From the NCBI RefSeq assembly GCF_020164585.1, contig NZ_JAIQZF010000005.1, positions 1 to 64,000 on the forward strand: a stretch of DNA of 64,000 nt, read 5' to 3'. Shown here piece after piece: positions 1-9,490 of the stretch (the stretch's first letter is position 1; every line of letters starts with the position of its first letter). The position numbers and the translations under genes are program-made. The stretch is from Psychroflexus curvus. GTDB lineage: Bacteria > Bacteroidota > Bacteroidia > Flavobacteriales > Flavobacteriaceae. The notes below the pieces were generated by a model. That model did not search any database, was not told the DNA's origin, and saw only the letters and a list, made by a program, of their open reading frames with translations.

Positions 1-106
1 TGATCCAACTTATGATTGGACAAAAAAAAGACGAGACCGTAGCCCCGTCGCAGGATAGTCAGATAACTTCCTAAAGAATAAAAATATGAAAAAAACTTAA
101 GATTGC

Positions 107-1783
107 TTGTGTTTTTACACAGTATCTCAAGGGTTAGATCAGATAGAACTTCCTGACTCTATAGTCAAAGCTATAGACAGCGTTTTTGCAGAATTCAACA
201 ATATACGCTCCCCGGGCTCTGCAGTGGGCATAGTTAAAGATGGAAATTTCGTTTTTGCCCGTGGTTATGGAATGGCAAGTTTGGAACATGACCTAATAAT
301 AACCCCTCATAGTGCCTTCTACGCCGCGTCGGTTTCCAAACAGTTTACAGCATTCGCAGTCGCACTGCTGGCTAACAAGGGTAAACTAACCCTGGAGGAT
401 GATATTCGGACCTGGATTCCCGAGGTACCAGATTTCGGATCCAGCATCAAGATTCGTCACCTGCTTCACCACACCAGCGGCCTTAGAGATTATTTCGGTC
501 TTTTAAATTTGAGAGGGTGGCCAATGGATGGACCCGTCACCGAATCGGAATTCCTAAATTTGGTAAGGAATCAAAGGAATTTAAATTTTTCTCCCGGGTC
601 ACAATATCTTTACAGTAACACGGGATATGTGCTGCTTTCGATCCTCGTGAAAAGAGTGAGCGGCCAATCTCTGCGAGACTTTGCGCAATCAGAAATTTTT
701 GAGCCTCTGGGGATGAGCCAAACAAAATTCCGTGACGATCACACCATGCTCATCAAAAACAGATCGTTGGCCTATACTCCTGACTCCGAATCTGAAACTG
801 GGTACAGCCTTAGCATGCCTGGTTTTGATGTTATTGGTGATGGAGGACTATATACTACAGTAAATGATTTGGCCCGCTGGGCAAAGAATTTCGATAGCCA
901 AAAAGTAGGGGGAGCCAGGGTTGCCGATATGATGCTAAAACGCGGCATTCTTACAAGTGGTGATACAACAAGCTATGCCATGGGTCTATCCCACTTTAGC
1001 CATCGAGGGTTGCCTATGGTTGGCCATGGAGGCTCATATGCCGGTTACCGTGCCAATTTTGTACGCTTTCCGAATCATGGGTTTTCTATCTTTATTCTTT
1101 CCAATCGAAGTAATGCCGAGTTGACTCGCCGCACTATGGAAATCGCAGAAATTTTACTAGGCGAGTATATGGAGCAAATTGAGATGCCATCTAATGCCGG
1201 CATACAAAATAACGAGAAGGAAGGGATTAAGTTGGAGCGGACGCTATTGGAACAGTATTCAGATACTTACTGGCGGGTTGAAGATGTAGGTGCGTTACTG
1301 CATCTATCACTAAACAACGACAGACTGGTTCTTAATGATGTTTCCTCATCCAGAACCACCCCACTGATTCCGATCTCGGACAGCATATTCCGGCTAGAGG
1401 ATGGGAGAGCCAAAATAATTTTTAAATCCGGTGTAGATGAAGTAGCGAAAAAAGCTGTATGGGAGGGAGATGGCGGTTGGAAAACGTCTTTGCGACTTAT
1501 TAACAAATGGAATCCCGATAAGCAAACGATCAGAAAGTTCGAGGGCCTCTATTTCAGTCCGGAGGTGGAAACCTTCTATGAGATCGTATTAGAGGAAAAC
1601 CAGTTGATTACCAGACATCACCGGCGGGAAGATTTGCCCTTGACTCCTGCGGAAAAAGATGGCTTTGGAAGCGCTTATCCTTTGATGAAAGTACAGTTTC
1701 AGCGAGACAGAAACGGGAAGATAACAGGTTTTCTTGTTTCGGCGGGCCGGGTTCAGGATATTCTGTTTGAGAAACAGGAATAG
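107..1783 (+). CDS. Serine hydrolase, class C beta-lactamase-like family
   Basis: A 558-residue penicillin-binding-protein/beta-lactamase fold enzyme. The SxxK motif is S75-V-S-K78, with Ser75 as nucleophile. The YxN motif is Y169-S-N171, and an HGG motif near residue 307 stands in for KTG. The conserved HHTSGL block lies at 121-126. The C-terminal ~150 residues are an extra beta-rich domain, as in many esterase-like members. Family members hydrolyse esters, amides or D-amino-acid peptides; the substrate here cannot be told. The start given is TTG and no signal peptide precedes it. An ATG at 86 with a Lys-rich start is in the same frame but meets TAA at 98-100. A neighbouring frame (from 97) encodes a signal-peptide-like stretch, so the 5' end may carry small compensating indels. 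Confidence 0.85.
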   Translation: MCFYTVSQGLDQIELPDSIVKAIDSVFAEFNNIRSPGSAVGIVKDGNFVFARGYGMASLEHDLIITPHSAFYAASVSKQFTAFAVALLANKGKLTLEDDIRTWIPEVPDFGSSIKIRHLLHHTSGLRDYFGLLNLRGWPMDGPVTESEFLNLVRNQRNLNFSPGSQYLYSNTGYVLLSILVKRVSGQSLRDFAQSEIFEPLGMSQTKFRDDHTMLIKNRSLAYTPDSESETGYSLSMPGFDVIGDGGLYTTVNDLARWAKNFDSQKVGGARVADMMLKRGILTSGDTTSYAMGLSHFSHRGLPMVGHGGSYAGYRANFVRFPNHGFSIFILSNRSNAELTRRTMEIAEILLGEYMEQIEMPSNAGIQNNEKEGIKLERTLLEQYSDTYWRVEDVGALLHLSLNNDRLVLNDVSSSRTTPLIPISDSIFRLEDGRAKIIFKSGVDEVAKKAVWEGDGGWKTSLRLINKWNPDKQTIRKFEGLYFSPEVETFYEIVLEENQLITRHHRREDLPLTPAEKDGFGSAYPLMKVQFQRDRNGKITGFLVSAGRVQDILFEKQE

Positions 1784-1895
1784 GTAACAGCTATCGTAAA
1801 AGAAAATTTGTGCAAAGCATACGCCGCCGGTATTCAGGGACTGTAGAATCAACATTTTATTAATGAAACCACTTAATTACTTAAACCAAAATAGT

Positions 1896-3269
1896 ATGAA
1901 ATCAGTATTAGTTTCCCTTTTAATTTTTCTGATTTCCATCGGAAACAGTATAGCCCAAAACTCAAATGATCCCGAAACTGTAACAGCATTTATAAATGCA
2001 ACAGTAATTGACGGCACAGGCATAGATCCGCTTGAAAATGCCACAGTGGTGATCGTAGATAAAAAAATTACCTGTGTAGGCAAATGTGAGACACCCAAAG
2101 GCGCCAAAATAATCGATGTCAAAGGGAAGTACATTATTCCCGGACTGGTAGATGCTCACGTGCATTACGATGGCGATGGATCTGCAGATCCACGTCCGAA
2201 TCGAAATGATCCGGAGCGTTTCCATCGTAGCTATCTGTGTTCGGGAATAACGGCGGTGTTCGATACCGGTGGTCCAATCTGGACACTTGACCTACGTGAT
2301 GATGCTGAAGGCTCTACTGCGGCACCACATATTGTCGCTGCAGGTCCACTTTTGACTACAACTCCGAATTTATCTGAAGAACCTGATGTACGTCGCCTGA
2401 ACGTACACATGGATAGTGAGGAGGCGGCACGATTTGGAGTAAGGATGCTTTCTTGGCTGGATAGTGATGCAGTAAAGGTTTGGGGTCTTGAAATTCCTGA
2501 AGATCGGGAAAAAACCCGCAAATTATTACAGGTCGTGGCTGAAGAAGCTAAAAAAGCAGACTTACCTGTCATTGCACATGGACACACTCTGGAGTCCGCT
2601 AAGGATGCGCTACGGGAAGGCAACGCATCTGTGCTTCTTCACCCCGTCAGCGATACGTTGGTCGACGAGGAGTTTCTCGAGCTGGCACTTAAAAATGACG
2701 CTGTTTATATTACAGCAATGGGGTATACACAAGTTCTTTTGGCTGCAGGCTCTTCTGCGGGTTCGGGATATTCTAAGATAAGTTTTCCTGAGCAGAAGAT
2801 TCCGCTCGATTGTGTTGATCCAAAAACGAGAAGTAGGCTAAGCCTTATTGATTCTTTGCCACCCAAAAAATGGGAGTTTGAGAAGTTTCGTGAAACTTTT
2901 GAAACAAGTTATAAAACGCATTCAAGTAATCTCAAGCGTATTCATGACGCGGGAATAACTGTTGCCGCTGGTACTGATGCAGGAAATCTACTCCTCCCAC
3001 ATGGCCCTTCACTTCATACGGAGATGGAAACTATGGCTAGTGCAGGTTTAACTCCTATGGAAGTCCTTGTCGCCTCCACCCGTAACGGTGCAAAGGCAAT
3101 GGGAAGACTCGATGAATTCGGCACTCTGGAAGCAGGCAAGGTCGCTGATATGGTTGTACTTGAAAAGAACCCGCTGGAGGATATCTCCAACATTCGCAGT
3201 ATTGAACTGGTGGTGCGTGGAGGAAAGGTGTGGACGCATGATGAGATGAAATATAATGATGAGGATTGA
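1896..3269 (+). CDS. Exported metal-dependent amidohydrolase
   Basis: Amidohydrolase-superfamily enzyme of the imidazolonepropionase/prolidase-like group. The ATG at 1896 is preferred over the upstream ATG at 1863, because it starts directly with a signal peptide (MKSVLVSLLIF... ending in Ala-Gln). Counting from 1863, the metal-site residues are the HxH pair H99/H101, a candidate carboxylated Lys205, H239 and/or H241, H260, and D372 in an AAGTDAG motif. All ligands expected of an active two-metal or one-metal enzyme are present. It probably acts in the periplasm on cyclic amide or dipeptide bonds; the substrate is unknown. It lies in a same-strand run with the serine hydrolase and the esterase, but gaps of about 80-110 bp leave co-transcription uncertain. 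Confidence 0.85.
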   Translation: MKSVLVSLLIFLISIGNSIAQNSNDPETVTAFINATVIDGTGIDPLENATVVIVDKKITCVGKCETPKGAKIIDVKGKYIIPGLVDAHVHYDGDGSADPRPNRNDPERFHRSYLCSGITAVFDTGGPIWTLDLRDDAEGSTAAPHIVAAGPLLTTTPNLSEEPDVRRLNVHMDSEEAARFGVRMLSWLDSDAVKVWGLEIPEDREKTRKLLQVVAEEAKKADLPVIAHGHTLESAKDALREGNASVLLHPVSDTLVDEEFLELALKNDAVYITAMGYTQVLLAAGSSAGSGYSKISFPEQKIPLDCVDPKTRSRLSLIDSLPPKKWEFEKFRETFETSYKTHSSNLKRIHDAGITVAAGTDAGNLLLPHGPSLHTEMETMASAGLTPMEVLVASTRNGAKAMGRLDEFGTLEAGKVADMVVLEKNPLEDISNIRSIELVVRGGKVWTHDEMKYNDED

Positions 3270-3362
3270 TCTGGCGACTTTAGACCATTTCCCTTTACGG
3301 TATTAACGGCTGCTGGAGAGCCTTAAAAATGATTAAAACCTGAAATAAACAAAACATCTATT

Positions 3363-4634
3363 ATGAGAAACCTATCCATATTTCCTGTCCGGTCTGATAA
3401 ATTTTTATTCAGAACTTTTTTCTTCTTTACAATTCTGTTCCTGACTTCTGCTATGAAGGCACAATCGGTCGAGCAGGATTCCGCAAAAGCTGAACCGGCA
3501 ATTGTTTTGGGCGAAAAGCATAAAATAACTTCTTCTATTCTGGGAGAAGACCGTCCATATTCCGTATTCCTACCTCAATCTTATAATAATGAAACCTACA
3601 CGCCTGGTTCTTATCCTGTGTTTTTTATGATTCCAGATGGCGGAGTCGTTGGTAAAACGTTTATGGAGCTAATGAGTTCGGAAACTATAATTCCTGAGAT
3701 GATCGTCATTGATATTCCTCTAAGCTGGGACGAATATCACGATTATCTAACCCCCACCCAAAACAACACGCTTTGGGATGGGAGAGAAATCGAACTGCTA
3801 AGCAAATCAGGAAGAGCAGATAAATTTCTGGCATTTCTTAGTGATGAGCTGCTACCTCACATTGATTCCACCTACAGGACCAAGCCTTACCGCGTTCTCT
3901 TTGGAAACTCTATTGCCGGACTTTTTACTGCCCATGCTTTTCTGTCACAAACACACAATTTTCAGGGATTTATTGTTAGTGAACCTAGTCTTTGGTGGGA
4001 TGACCAGGTAGTTCTGAAAATGCTTGAACAACGAATGTCAGAAGGAGAAAATTTAGAGGGTAATGTTTTTTTGGCTTTGGCAAAGCAACCTCGTGAAGAT
4101 TCTGACAGGAAAGAGATGGACATACCGATAAACAATTTCGCAGATCTTTTAGGTTCAAAAGAGGCAGAAAATCTTCATTTCCGCTTTCAAATGTATCCGG
4201 ATAAGAATCATGGTTCCGTAATACCTTTTTCCATTTATGATGGTTTGAAGCATATTTTTCAAGGTTATGAACCTGTACCCGGGCAGTTTGCTGAACGTCC
4301 GGAATCCATTTTGCCTCATTTTCAAAAAGTTTCAGAGCGTCTTGCAATAACTCTCTTACCCCCGGAAAAGCTATTAGACAGGATTGGAAGTTGGCAGGTT
4401 TATGATGCTAATGCTACAGACGAAACGGATCATAATAAATTGCAAAAAGGTTTAGAAGTCCTTAAAATTAATGCTGAATTATATCCCGATTCCTATCATG
4501 CCCACCAGGCGTTGGCTGATACTCATTTAAAAATAGGCAATAAAGAAATGGCCAGAAAACATTATGAACGTTCACTTGTACTGAATCCGCAAAATGAGCA
4601 TGCACAAGATCATCTTGAGGCTTTGAAGCCTTAA
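3363..4634 (+). CDS. Exported alpha/beta-hydrolase (esterase D-like) with C-terminal TPR
   Basis: A 423-residue protein with an N-terminal signal sequence ending around residue 34 (Ala-Gln). The body resembles the putative esterase family (Fes/IroE/esterase D). The nucleophile elbow is G181-N-S183-I-A-G186, and a late His lies in a DKNHGS motif near residue 280. Residues about 360-420 form one or two tetratricopeptide repeats (KIGNKEMARKHYERSLVLNP). Related proteins cleave siderophore or acyl esters in the periplasm. The TPR tail suggests a protein partner. The substrate is not evident. It follows the amidohydrolase on the same strand. Confidence 0.82.
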   Translation: MRNLSIFPVRSDKFLFRTFFFFTILFLTSAMKAQSVEQDSAKAEPAIVLGEKHKITSSILGEDRPYSVFLPQSYNNETYTPGSYPVFFMIPDGGVVGKTFMELMSSETIIPEMIVIDIPLSWDEYHDYLTPTQNNTLWDGREIELLSKSGRADKFLAFLSDELLPHIDSTYRTKPYRVLFGNSIAGLFTAHAFLSQTHNFQGFIVSEPSLWWDDQVVLKMLEQRMSEGENLEGNVFLALAKQPREDSDRKEMDIPINNFADLLGSKEAENLHFRFQMYPDKNHGSVIPFSIYDGLKHIFQGYEPVPGQFAERPESILPHFQKVSERLAITLLPPEKLLDRIGSWQVYDANATDETDHNKLQKGLEVLKINAELYPDSYHAHQALADTHLKIGNKEMARKHYERSLVLNPQNEHAQDHLEALKP

Positions 4635-4675
4635 GCAATTACGTTCGTCTACTCATATTTTAAAATTAATCAAAC

Positions 4676-5659
4676 ATGAAATCATTAAATTTATCTAACA
4701 CACGAGTCTTGGTTACAGGAGCTACAGGCTTTATTGGATCCCGTCTATCAGAACATTTGGCTACTAAAGAAAATGCACAGGTCATTGGGGTGGGCAGACA
4801 TCTTGAACGTGCCAAGGCTCTCAAAAAACACCATGTCGAGCTTAAAAGATTAGACCTTACAAATCCGGTTAATTTTAAAGAAATCTTGCAGGGTACAGAG
4901 ATTGTGTTCAATTGCGCAGCTGCATTCTCAGCAGATGCTAAAACGGCTGAACTCGTAAATATAAAGGCTGTAAAGATGCTCGTAAAAGCAGCGGCAGAAA
5001 CAGGGGTTAAACGTTTGGTTCATATCAGCACGGTCGGCGTCTATGATATGGAGGATATTTCTGTGGTAGACGAAGCTACTCCTCTGGCTCTTGATCATAC
5101 TTCCTCTTATCCACGAACCAAAGCGCGAGGTGAAAAGATTGCATTTGAGCAGGCGGAGAAATATGGAATTGAATTAACTGTCATTCGTCCGTCCATGGTA
5201 TACGGCCCGGGCAATGGCATATGGACTACCACTATGTTCAATAATGTTTGTTCAGGCAAACCTGTTTATCTGGGGGATGGAGAGTCAAATTTCAACCCGG
5301 TTTACCTAGATGATGTAATTGATGCTCTGGTGCGGGCCGGAACCAACACAAAGGCTGCCGGGGAAGCTTTTAATATTTCTTCTGAAACCACTACCTGGAA
5401 AACATTTATGAATTACTACGGTAAATTATGTGGAAAAGAACCCAAAGGAATACCAATTTTTATAGCTAAAATAATGGCTATTGCAAATAAAATTCCGGGA
5501 ATTCAAACCCCTATAGACAAGGGCTTTATTGAAATGGCTACAGGCAATAAATTCTTTCCAATAGCCAAGGCCGAAAATTTATTAGGCTGGAAACCTTTAG
5601 TGAATCTAGATGAAGGCATGGAAAAAACTGCCAACTGGCTGAAAAAGCAAGATCAATAA
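4676..5659 (+). CDS. NAD(P)-dependent epimerase/dehydratase (extended SDR)
   Basis: A 327-residue extended short-chain dehydrogenase/reductase. The Rossmann nucleotide motif is G15-A-T-G18-F-I-G21. The catalytic triad is Ser118 (HISTVG) with Y145-P-R-T-K149. It resembles 3-beta-hydroxysteroid dehydrogenase/dihydroflavonol-reductase-type members and nucleotide-sugar epimerases. It is cytoplasmic, with no signal peptide. The reaction is oxidation, reduction or epimerisation of a hydroxyl-bearing substrate, which is not identifiable. It is the last gene of the ordinary chromosomal block; the accessory region starts after it. Confidence 0.88.
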   Translation: MKSLNLSNTRVLVTGATGFIGSRLSEHLATKENAQVIGVGRHLERAKALKKHHVELKRLDLTNPVNFKEILQGTEIVFNCAAAFSADAKTAELVNIKAVKMLVKAAAETGVKRLVHISTVGVYDMEDISVVDEATPLALDHTSSYPRTKARGEKIAFEQAEKYGIELTVIRPSMVYGPGNGIWTTTMFNNVCSGKPVYLGDGESNFNPVYLDDVIDALVRAGTNTKAAGEAFNISSETTTWKTFMNYYGKLCGKEPKGIPIFIAKIMAIANKIPGIQTPIDKGFIEMATGNKFFPIAKAENLLGWKPLVNLDEGMEKTANWLKKQDQ

Positions 5660-5865
5660 AGAAATAAAATTAATATACTTCTTGATGATATGTTTTGATA
5701 TATAAAATAGGTTTTTTTGGTCTTTTAATATTTAATGACATAGCGCTAACATTAGCTGATTTTGATATGAATGCTTAAAAAAGAAGTCATTCTCACTAAA
5801 AAAATTTGAGCATCTAGCAGCAATTGCTTGACCGTTTAAATTATGAAACACCAAACTAACCAACA

Positions 5866-6441
5866 ATGAATTTATCCGAAATTATAGTTGAAAAGAAAAC
5901 GGGGAACGAAGCCTTTAAACACAATAACCAACAGCTAGATTTTAATTTGTCTGACTTTTGGAGCTGGAATCAATCCGACTTGGTTGAAAACAGAACCCGT
6001 GGAATTTTAGCTGAGTTTATTGTTAAAAAAGCACTTCAAATTGAATCTGAAGGTAGAGTAGAATGGGACAATTTTGACTTGATAACCAATACCGGGAAAA
6101 AAATAGAAATTAAATCCGCAGCTTATATTCAAACCTGGGAACAGAAAAAATTTTCCAATATAACATTTGGAATTGCAGAAACCATCGGAGCTAAAGACAG
6201 TCCTAGTTTTGATGGTTTAAAAAGAAGATGGACTGACTTTTATGTGTTCTGTCTTTTAAAACACAGAGAACAGAATACTATAAATCCTATGGATTTAAAC
6301 CAATGGACGTTTTACGTGTTGGAAACTAAAACTTTAGAAAATCAGTTACCTCAACAAAAAACAATAAGACTCAACTCACTTTTAAAATTAAACCCAATAG
6401 AATGTAACTACTCGGAATTAAAAAATGCCATTGACAAATAA
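5866..6441 (+). CDS. Small PD-(D/E)XK nuclease-like protein
   Basis: A 191-residue protein that I read as a restriction-endonuclease-like fold. E50 lies on the first helix (RGILAEF), D71 on the next strand, and E81-I-K83 on the following strand in the usual E..D..ExK order. No other domain, signal peptide or methyltransferase partner is present, so it is not an ordinary restriction-modification gene. Candidate roles are a solitary defence nuclease or a toxin. A CAACGG hairpin repeat follows its stop codon at once. The same repeat follows the next gene, which hints at cassette-like insertion. The fold call is from motif pattern only. Confidence 0.55.
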   Translation: MNLSEIIVEKKTGNEAFKHNNQQLDFNLSDFWSWNQSDLVENRTRGILAEFIVKKALQIESEGRVEWDNFDLITNTGKKIEIKSAAYIQTWEQKKFSNITFGIAETIGAKDSPSFDGLKRRWTDFYVFCLLKHREQNTINPMDLNQWTFYVLETKTLENQLPQQKTIRLNSLLKLNPIECNYSELKNAIDK

Positions 6442-6448
6442 AGCCTAT

Positions 6449-6490
6449 ATCAACGGCTTTTCATTATACCGTTGCAAAATCTGCAACGGC
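6449..6490 (+). repeat. CAACGG hairpin repeat, copy A
   Basis: Directly after the 5866-6441 gene. It contains CAACGG, then a perfect 8-bp inverted repeat CCGTTGCA/TGCAACGG around a 5-nt loop. The same layout recurs at 7341-7436 after the next gene. Confidence 0.6.
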
Positions 6491-6605
6491 CATCATTTTA
6501 TCCGTCCTGGAGAGCCTCAGATTTTTTAGTAAACTTAAACATCAGCATATTGAAAGTTCTTATCCAAGAATGTTGTAAGTTTAAAATTCATCCTAAAACT
6601 CTATT

Positions 6606-7325
6606 ATGAAAAAATCAATCCTTTTAATTATCTCAGCACTATTCATCATTCCGTTTAACAGTAAAGCACAAGATGAAGGCGCAATAGCTGCCGTTGCAGG
6701 AGGTCTTTTGGCAATTGGAGTAGGCATTGCTGCAGTTGAACAAATGAAAGAGCATGCCGAATTAACTGCAACTGAATGGCTGCTTAAAAATCATTCAGAA
6801 TTTGACAAATTCTCCTTGAAAACACTTGATTTTGACGGTAAAAAGCTGAAGGACTTATCTTCAACTTCGGTTATCAGTTATAAAATTCGAAAATTTGAAA
6901 TAGAAGGAGACGAGCCAAAATTTGGAGCAAAGCATGTATTGTTCGGTTTTACAAGTTATGGATGGGTTAGTGAATACGGGATCAACTTCGATAAGATAAA
7001 ATGGCTTTTGGTTGATAAGGAAGAATGGTTGAATATGATGGCTACTTACACAAAACTTGCATCTAATGTAAATGATGATAATATTATCCGAGAAGCATTA
7101 AAAAACGGGAAAGTCGTAAACAAAAGAATAAAAGTAAATAATGGTGATAATATAGATTTTTTAAAACTGGAGGGAGATATGTACTTGGTTGCTAATTATT
7201 CTCCTGATATGAAGTTCATCTATAATGAGCGTTCGTTTGGCATATACTTAAAAGAAACAATGAATCTTATACAAATAGCTAGAGGCAATTTAATAGATAT
7301 ACATGAATTTTTCTATGATAAATAA
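6606..7325 (+). CDS. Exported protein of unknown function
   Basis: A 239-residue protein with a clear signal peptide (MKKSILLIISALFIIP... ending in Ala-Gln around residue 21). A small-residue Gly/Ala-rich hydrophobic stretch (about 26-44) follows and could be membrane-associated. The rest is a mixed alpha/beta globular segment with no motif I recognise. I do not assign a function. The gene is flanked on both sides by CAACGG hairpin repeats (6449-6490 and 7341 onward), the same setting as the nuclease-like gene before it. Confidence 0.7.
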   Translation: MKKSILLIISALFIIPFNSKAQDEGAIAAVAGGLLAIGVGIAAVEQMKEHAELTATEWLLKNHSEFDKFSLKTLDFDGKKLKDLSSTSVISYKIRKFEIEGDEPKFGAKHVLFGFTSYGWVSEYGINFDKIKWLLVDKEEWLNMMATYTKLASNVNDDNIIREALKNGKVVNKRIKVNNGDNIDFLKLEGDMYLVANYSPDMKFIYNERSFGIYLKETMNLIQIARGNLIDIHEFFYDK

Positions 7326-7340
7326 AGCGTAGAAATTTAC

Positions 7341-7575
7341 ATCAACGGCTTTTCAATTCTCTGTTGCAAAATATGCAACGGCATTGCAACAGTTCTGCAA
7401 CGGCTTTTCATTTCTCTGTTGCGAAATCTGCAACGGTGTTGCAACAGCAACCAACGGTTCACAACAAGATTGCAACGGTTCCTCTACTGTATTGCAACGC
7501 CTCCACAAAAAATATAGATTAACTGTTGCAAGACTAGCAACGTTAAACCAACGGCTTTTTTACTCACCGCTGTAA
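7341..7575 (+). repeat. Cluster of CAACGG hairpin repeats, copies B and C plus partials
   Basis: Starts 16 bp after the stop of the 6606-7325 gene. Copy B (7341-7382) and copy C (7396-7436) match copy A at 6449: CAACGGCTTTTCA, a spacer, then a GTTGC(A/G)/TGCAAC hairpin with an AAAT-type loop. Further CAACGG and GCAACG words follow to 7555. An incidental open frame (7384-7575) exists but is made of the repeat and is not called as a gene. Confidence 0.6.
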
Positions 7576-8050
7576 ATAATAACCAACAAATTTGCGACAA
7601 ATACTAAACATTTTTTTTGCAATGCGGACGCTTACCTTTTAAAAAACAATTGCAACATAAAAAAAGATAAATCAACGGCTTTCTCATTTAGCGTTGTAAA
7701 ATTAGCGACGTATCAAATAGAGGTTTTTCAATTAACGGTTGCTAAACAGGCCAACGGGGTAAAAAAATATATTTATAACGTAACTGTTTCAGATAAACAT
7801 GTATTTTTATCAAGATATAATGATTTGTGCGGCAGCTAAAAAAAGAAAATATTGAACATTGATTGGAACATATCACAAGATGACATTGGTAAAGTAAAGA
7901 AGGTTATATCAGAGAACCAAAACTTATAGAATTGAGAAAATGGTGGAAAACAAAAAAAGAAGAGAATATTAATTAGTAAAGAAAATAAGCTAAATTAATT
8001 ACGCTTGTTTGCCAACAACAAAACATATGCAAGCCCTTTAAATATAAACA
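7576..8050 (+). other. Non-coding stretch with probable gene remnants
   Basis: There is no intact gene here. A frame is open from 7576 to the TAA at 7837-7839 but has no start codon; its last ~25 codons look protein-like (YIYNVTVSDKHVF). A second short frame, 7852-7929, reads like the N-terminus of a protein (TTG start, 25 residues) and stops. A degenerate CAACGG repeat lies at 7671-7757. I read this as a zone of broken genes; the evidence is weak. Confidence 0.3.
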
Positions 8051-8062
8051 TAACCAGATATC

Positions 8063-9433
8063 TTGGATTATTTAAAAGCATATAAAAGGATAGTCAGCAG
8101 TGCAAAAAGAGAAGAGCGGAGTGGTTATTTGGAGCTTCATCACATTATCCCAAAGTGCATTTTTGGAGAAAATCTATTAAATGAAAATGGAATAGATAAT
8201 GTAAATCAAGAGTCAAATCTAGTTTATCTAACAGCACGAGAGCATTTTGTCTGCCATTGGCTATTAAATAGAGCCTTTCCAAAAAACAAGAAGCTTGGAT
8301 TAGCTTTTTGGGCAATGGTGGGAATGATTAGCCCTGATCACAAAAGAGATTACACTCCATCTTCTAGGGCAATATCGGAAGCAAGAACTGCAGCAACCAA
8401 CGCTAGAAAAATACCCATTTTACAATATAACCTTAAGGGCGATTTTATCAGGGAATTTAAGAGTCTGAATGCGGCAAGTAAAGCTGTGGGCATAGTCCCA
8501 AATGCAATCGGTCAAAATTTAAATAGTTTTACGAAATCTGCTGGCAGTTTCCAATGGCGCTTCAGAACCAAGAACTATCAAAATAAAATAGAGTCCTATA
8601 TTATCGAAAATAATGGCTTACCCATAGGCCAATATGATCTACAGGGTAATTTAATTAATTCTTACAAAAGCATGTTAGATGCAGAAAGAAAAACAGGGCA
8701 TTCTGAAGGAAGTATTCGCGCTTCAATGAATAGGGGTGCAAAAATAAAAGACACCTCTTATTTCTTCATACAATTCAACAAACATCAAGAAATTCCCAAG
8801 ACAGTTGAATCATTTGAAATACCAATCCAAAAATTCTCAATCCCTGTTGTTCAAATAAGTTCAGATGGAAAAAATTTCGTAAATGAATTTCCTAGCATCA
8901 CTCATGCCCAAAATTTTTTCAATCGTAAAAAAAGTCACATTTCGGATGTTTGTAATGGAAAAAGAAATACTGCTTTTGGATTTAAATGGTTGTATAAAAA
9001 TGACTATAAAAAGGATTTACCTAAAATCCCTATGGAACTTGCAAGTCGTAAAGTATACTCAAAGAATGTAGCCCAATATTCTTTAGACGGTGAATACATT
9101 AAAACACACAAAAACCCTACTGAGGCTTCTAAAGAGACAAATTGTTCGACAGGTAATATAATATCAGTTATTAATGGAAAAAGAAAATCTTCTGGTGGCT
9201 ACATTTGGGCATACATAAAAAATGGAAAAATACCCAGAATCGAATCTATTCCAAAAGCTAACAATATGCCAAAAGCTATAATTATGTTGGATAAAGAAAA
9301 AAATGAAGTACTCAAAACATATGAAAGTATAGCAGAAGCTGCAGAAGCAGTAAATGGTTCACGTTCTAACATTTCTGCATGCATCAATGGAAGAAAGAAA
9401 ACGGCCTATGGATACAAATGGAAATTTAAATAA
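8063..9433 (+). CDS. HNH-type homing endonuclease with five NUMOD1-like repeats
   Basis: A 456-residue protein. The N-terminal ~90 residues match phage-type HNH homing endonucleases: LELHHIIPKC, then an AREHFVCHWLL helix. Five repeats of ~50 residues follow (beginning near 117, 185, 260, 335 and 400), each of the form QY-G--I--Y-S--EA-----S-I--------GY-W. That is the NUMOD1/IENR1 DNA-binding pattern found downstream of HNH and GIY-YIG domains. The start is TTG at 8063; an in-frame TAA at 8051 leaves no upstream ATG. It would cut a specific site and promote its own spread. The frame stays open directly after the stop codon into what looks like the tail of another gene (9434-9790), as expected if it inserted into a host gene. 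Confidence 0.75.
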   Translation: MDYLKAYKRIVSSAKREERSGYLELHHIIPKCIFGENLLNENGIDNVNQESNLVYLTAREHFVCHWLLNRAFPKNKKLGLAFWAMVGMISPDHKRDYTPSSRAISEARTAATNARKIPILQYNLKGDFIREFKSLNAASKAVGIVPNAIGQNLNSFTKSAGSFQWRFRTKNYQNKIESYIIENNGLPIGQYDLQGNLINSYKSMLDAERKTGHSEGSIRASMNRGAKIKDTSYFFIQFNKHQEIPKTVESFEIPIQKFSIPVVQISSDGKNFVNEFPSITHAQNFFNRKKSHISDVCNGKRNTAFGFKWLYKNDYKKDLPKIPMELASRKVYSKNVAQYSLDGEYIKTHKNPTEASKETNCSTGNIISVINGKRKSSGGYIWAYIKNGKIPRIESIPKANNMPKAIIMLDKEKNEVLKTYESIAEAAEAVNGSRSNISACINGRKKTAYGYKWKFK

Positions 9434-9490
9434 GAAGCACTGGAAGAATTTATCCAACCTCTGAAATATCAATATGAACTGAAGCAAAAA

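Noticed and set aside
1589-2623. Several minus-strand ORFs over the hydrolase and amidohydrolase genes.
   Set aside because: They lie antisense to genes with full catalytic motifs and have no family features.
6449-7575. Integron cassette array with attC sites.
   Set aside because: No integron integrase is in the window and the repeats do not fit the RYYYAAC/GTTRRRY core pair, although the gene-plus-hairpin layout is similar.
7384-7575. A 63-residue ORF as a gene.
   Set aside because: It is made entirely of the CAACGG repeat cluster and has no sign of coding selection.
6449-7757. CRISPR array made of the CAACGG repeats.
   Set aside because: Repeat units are irregular in length and spacing, are themselves hairpins, and no cas genes are present.
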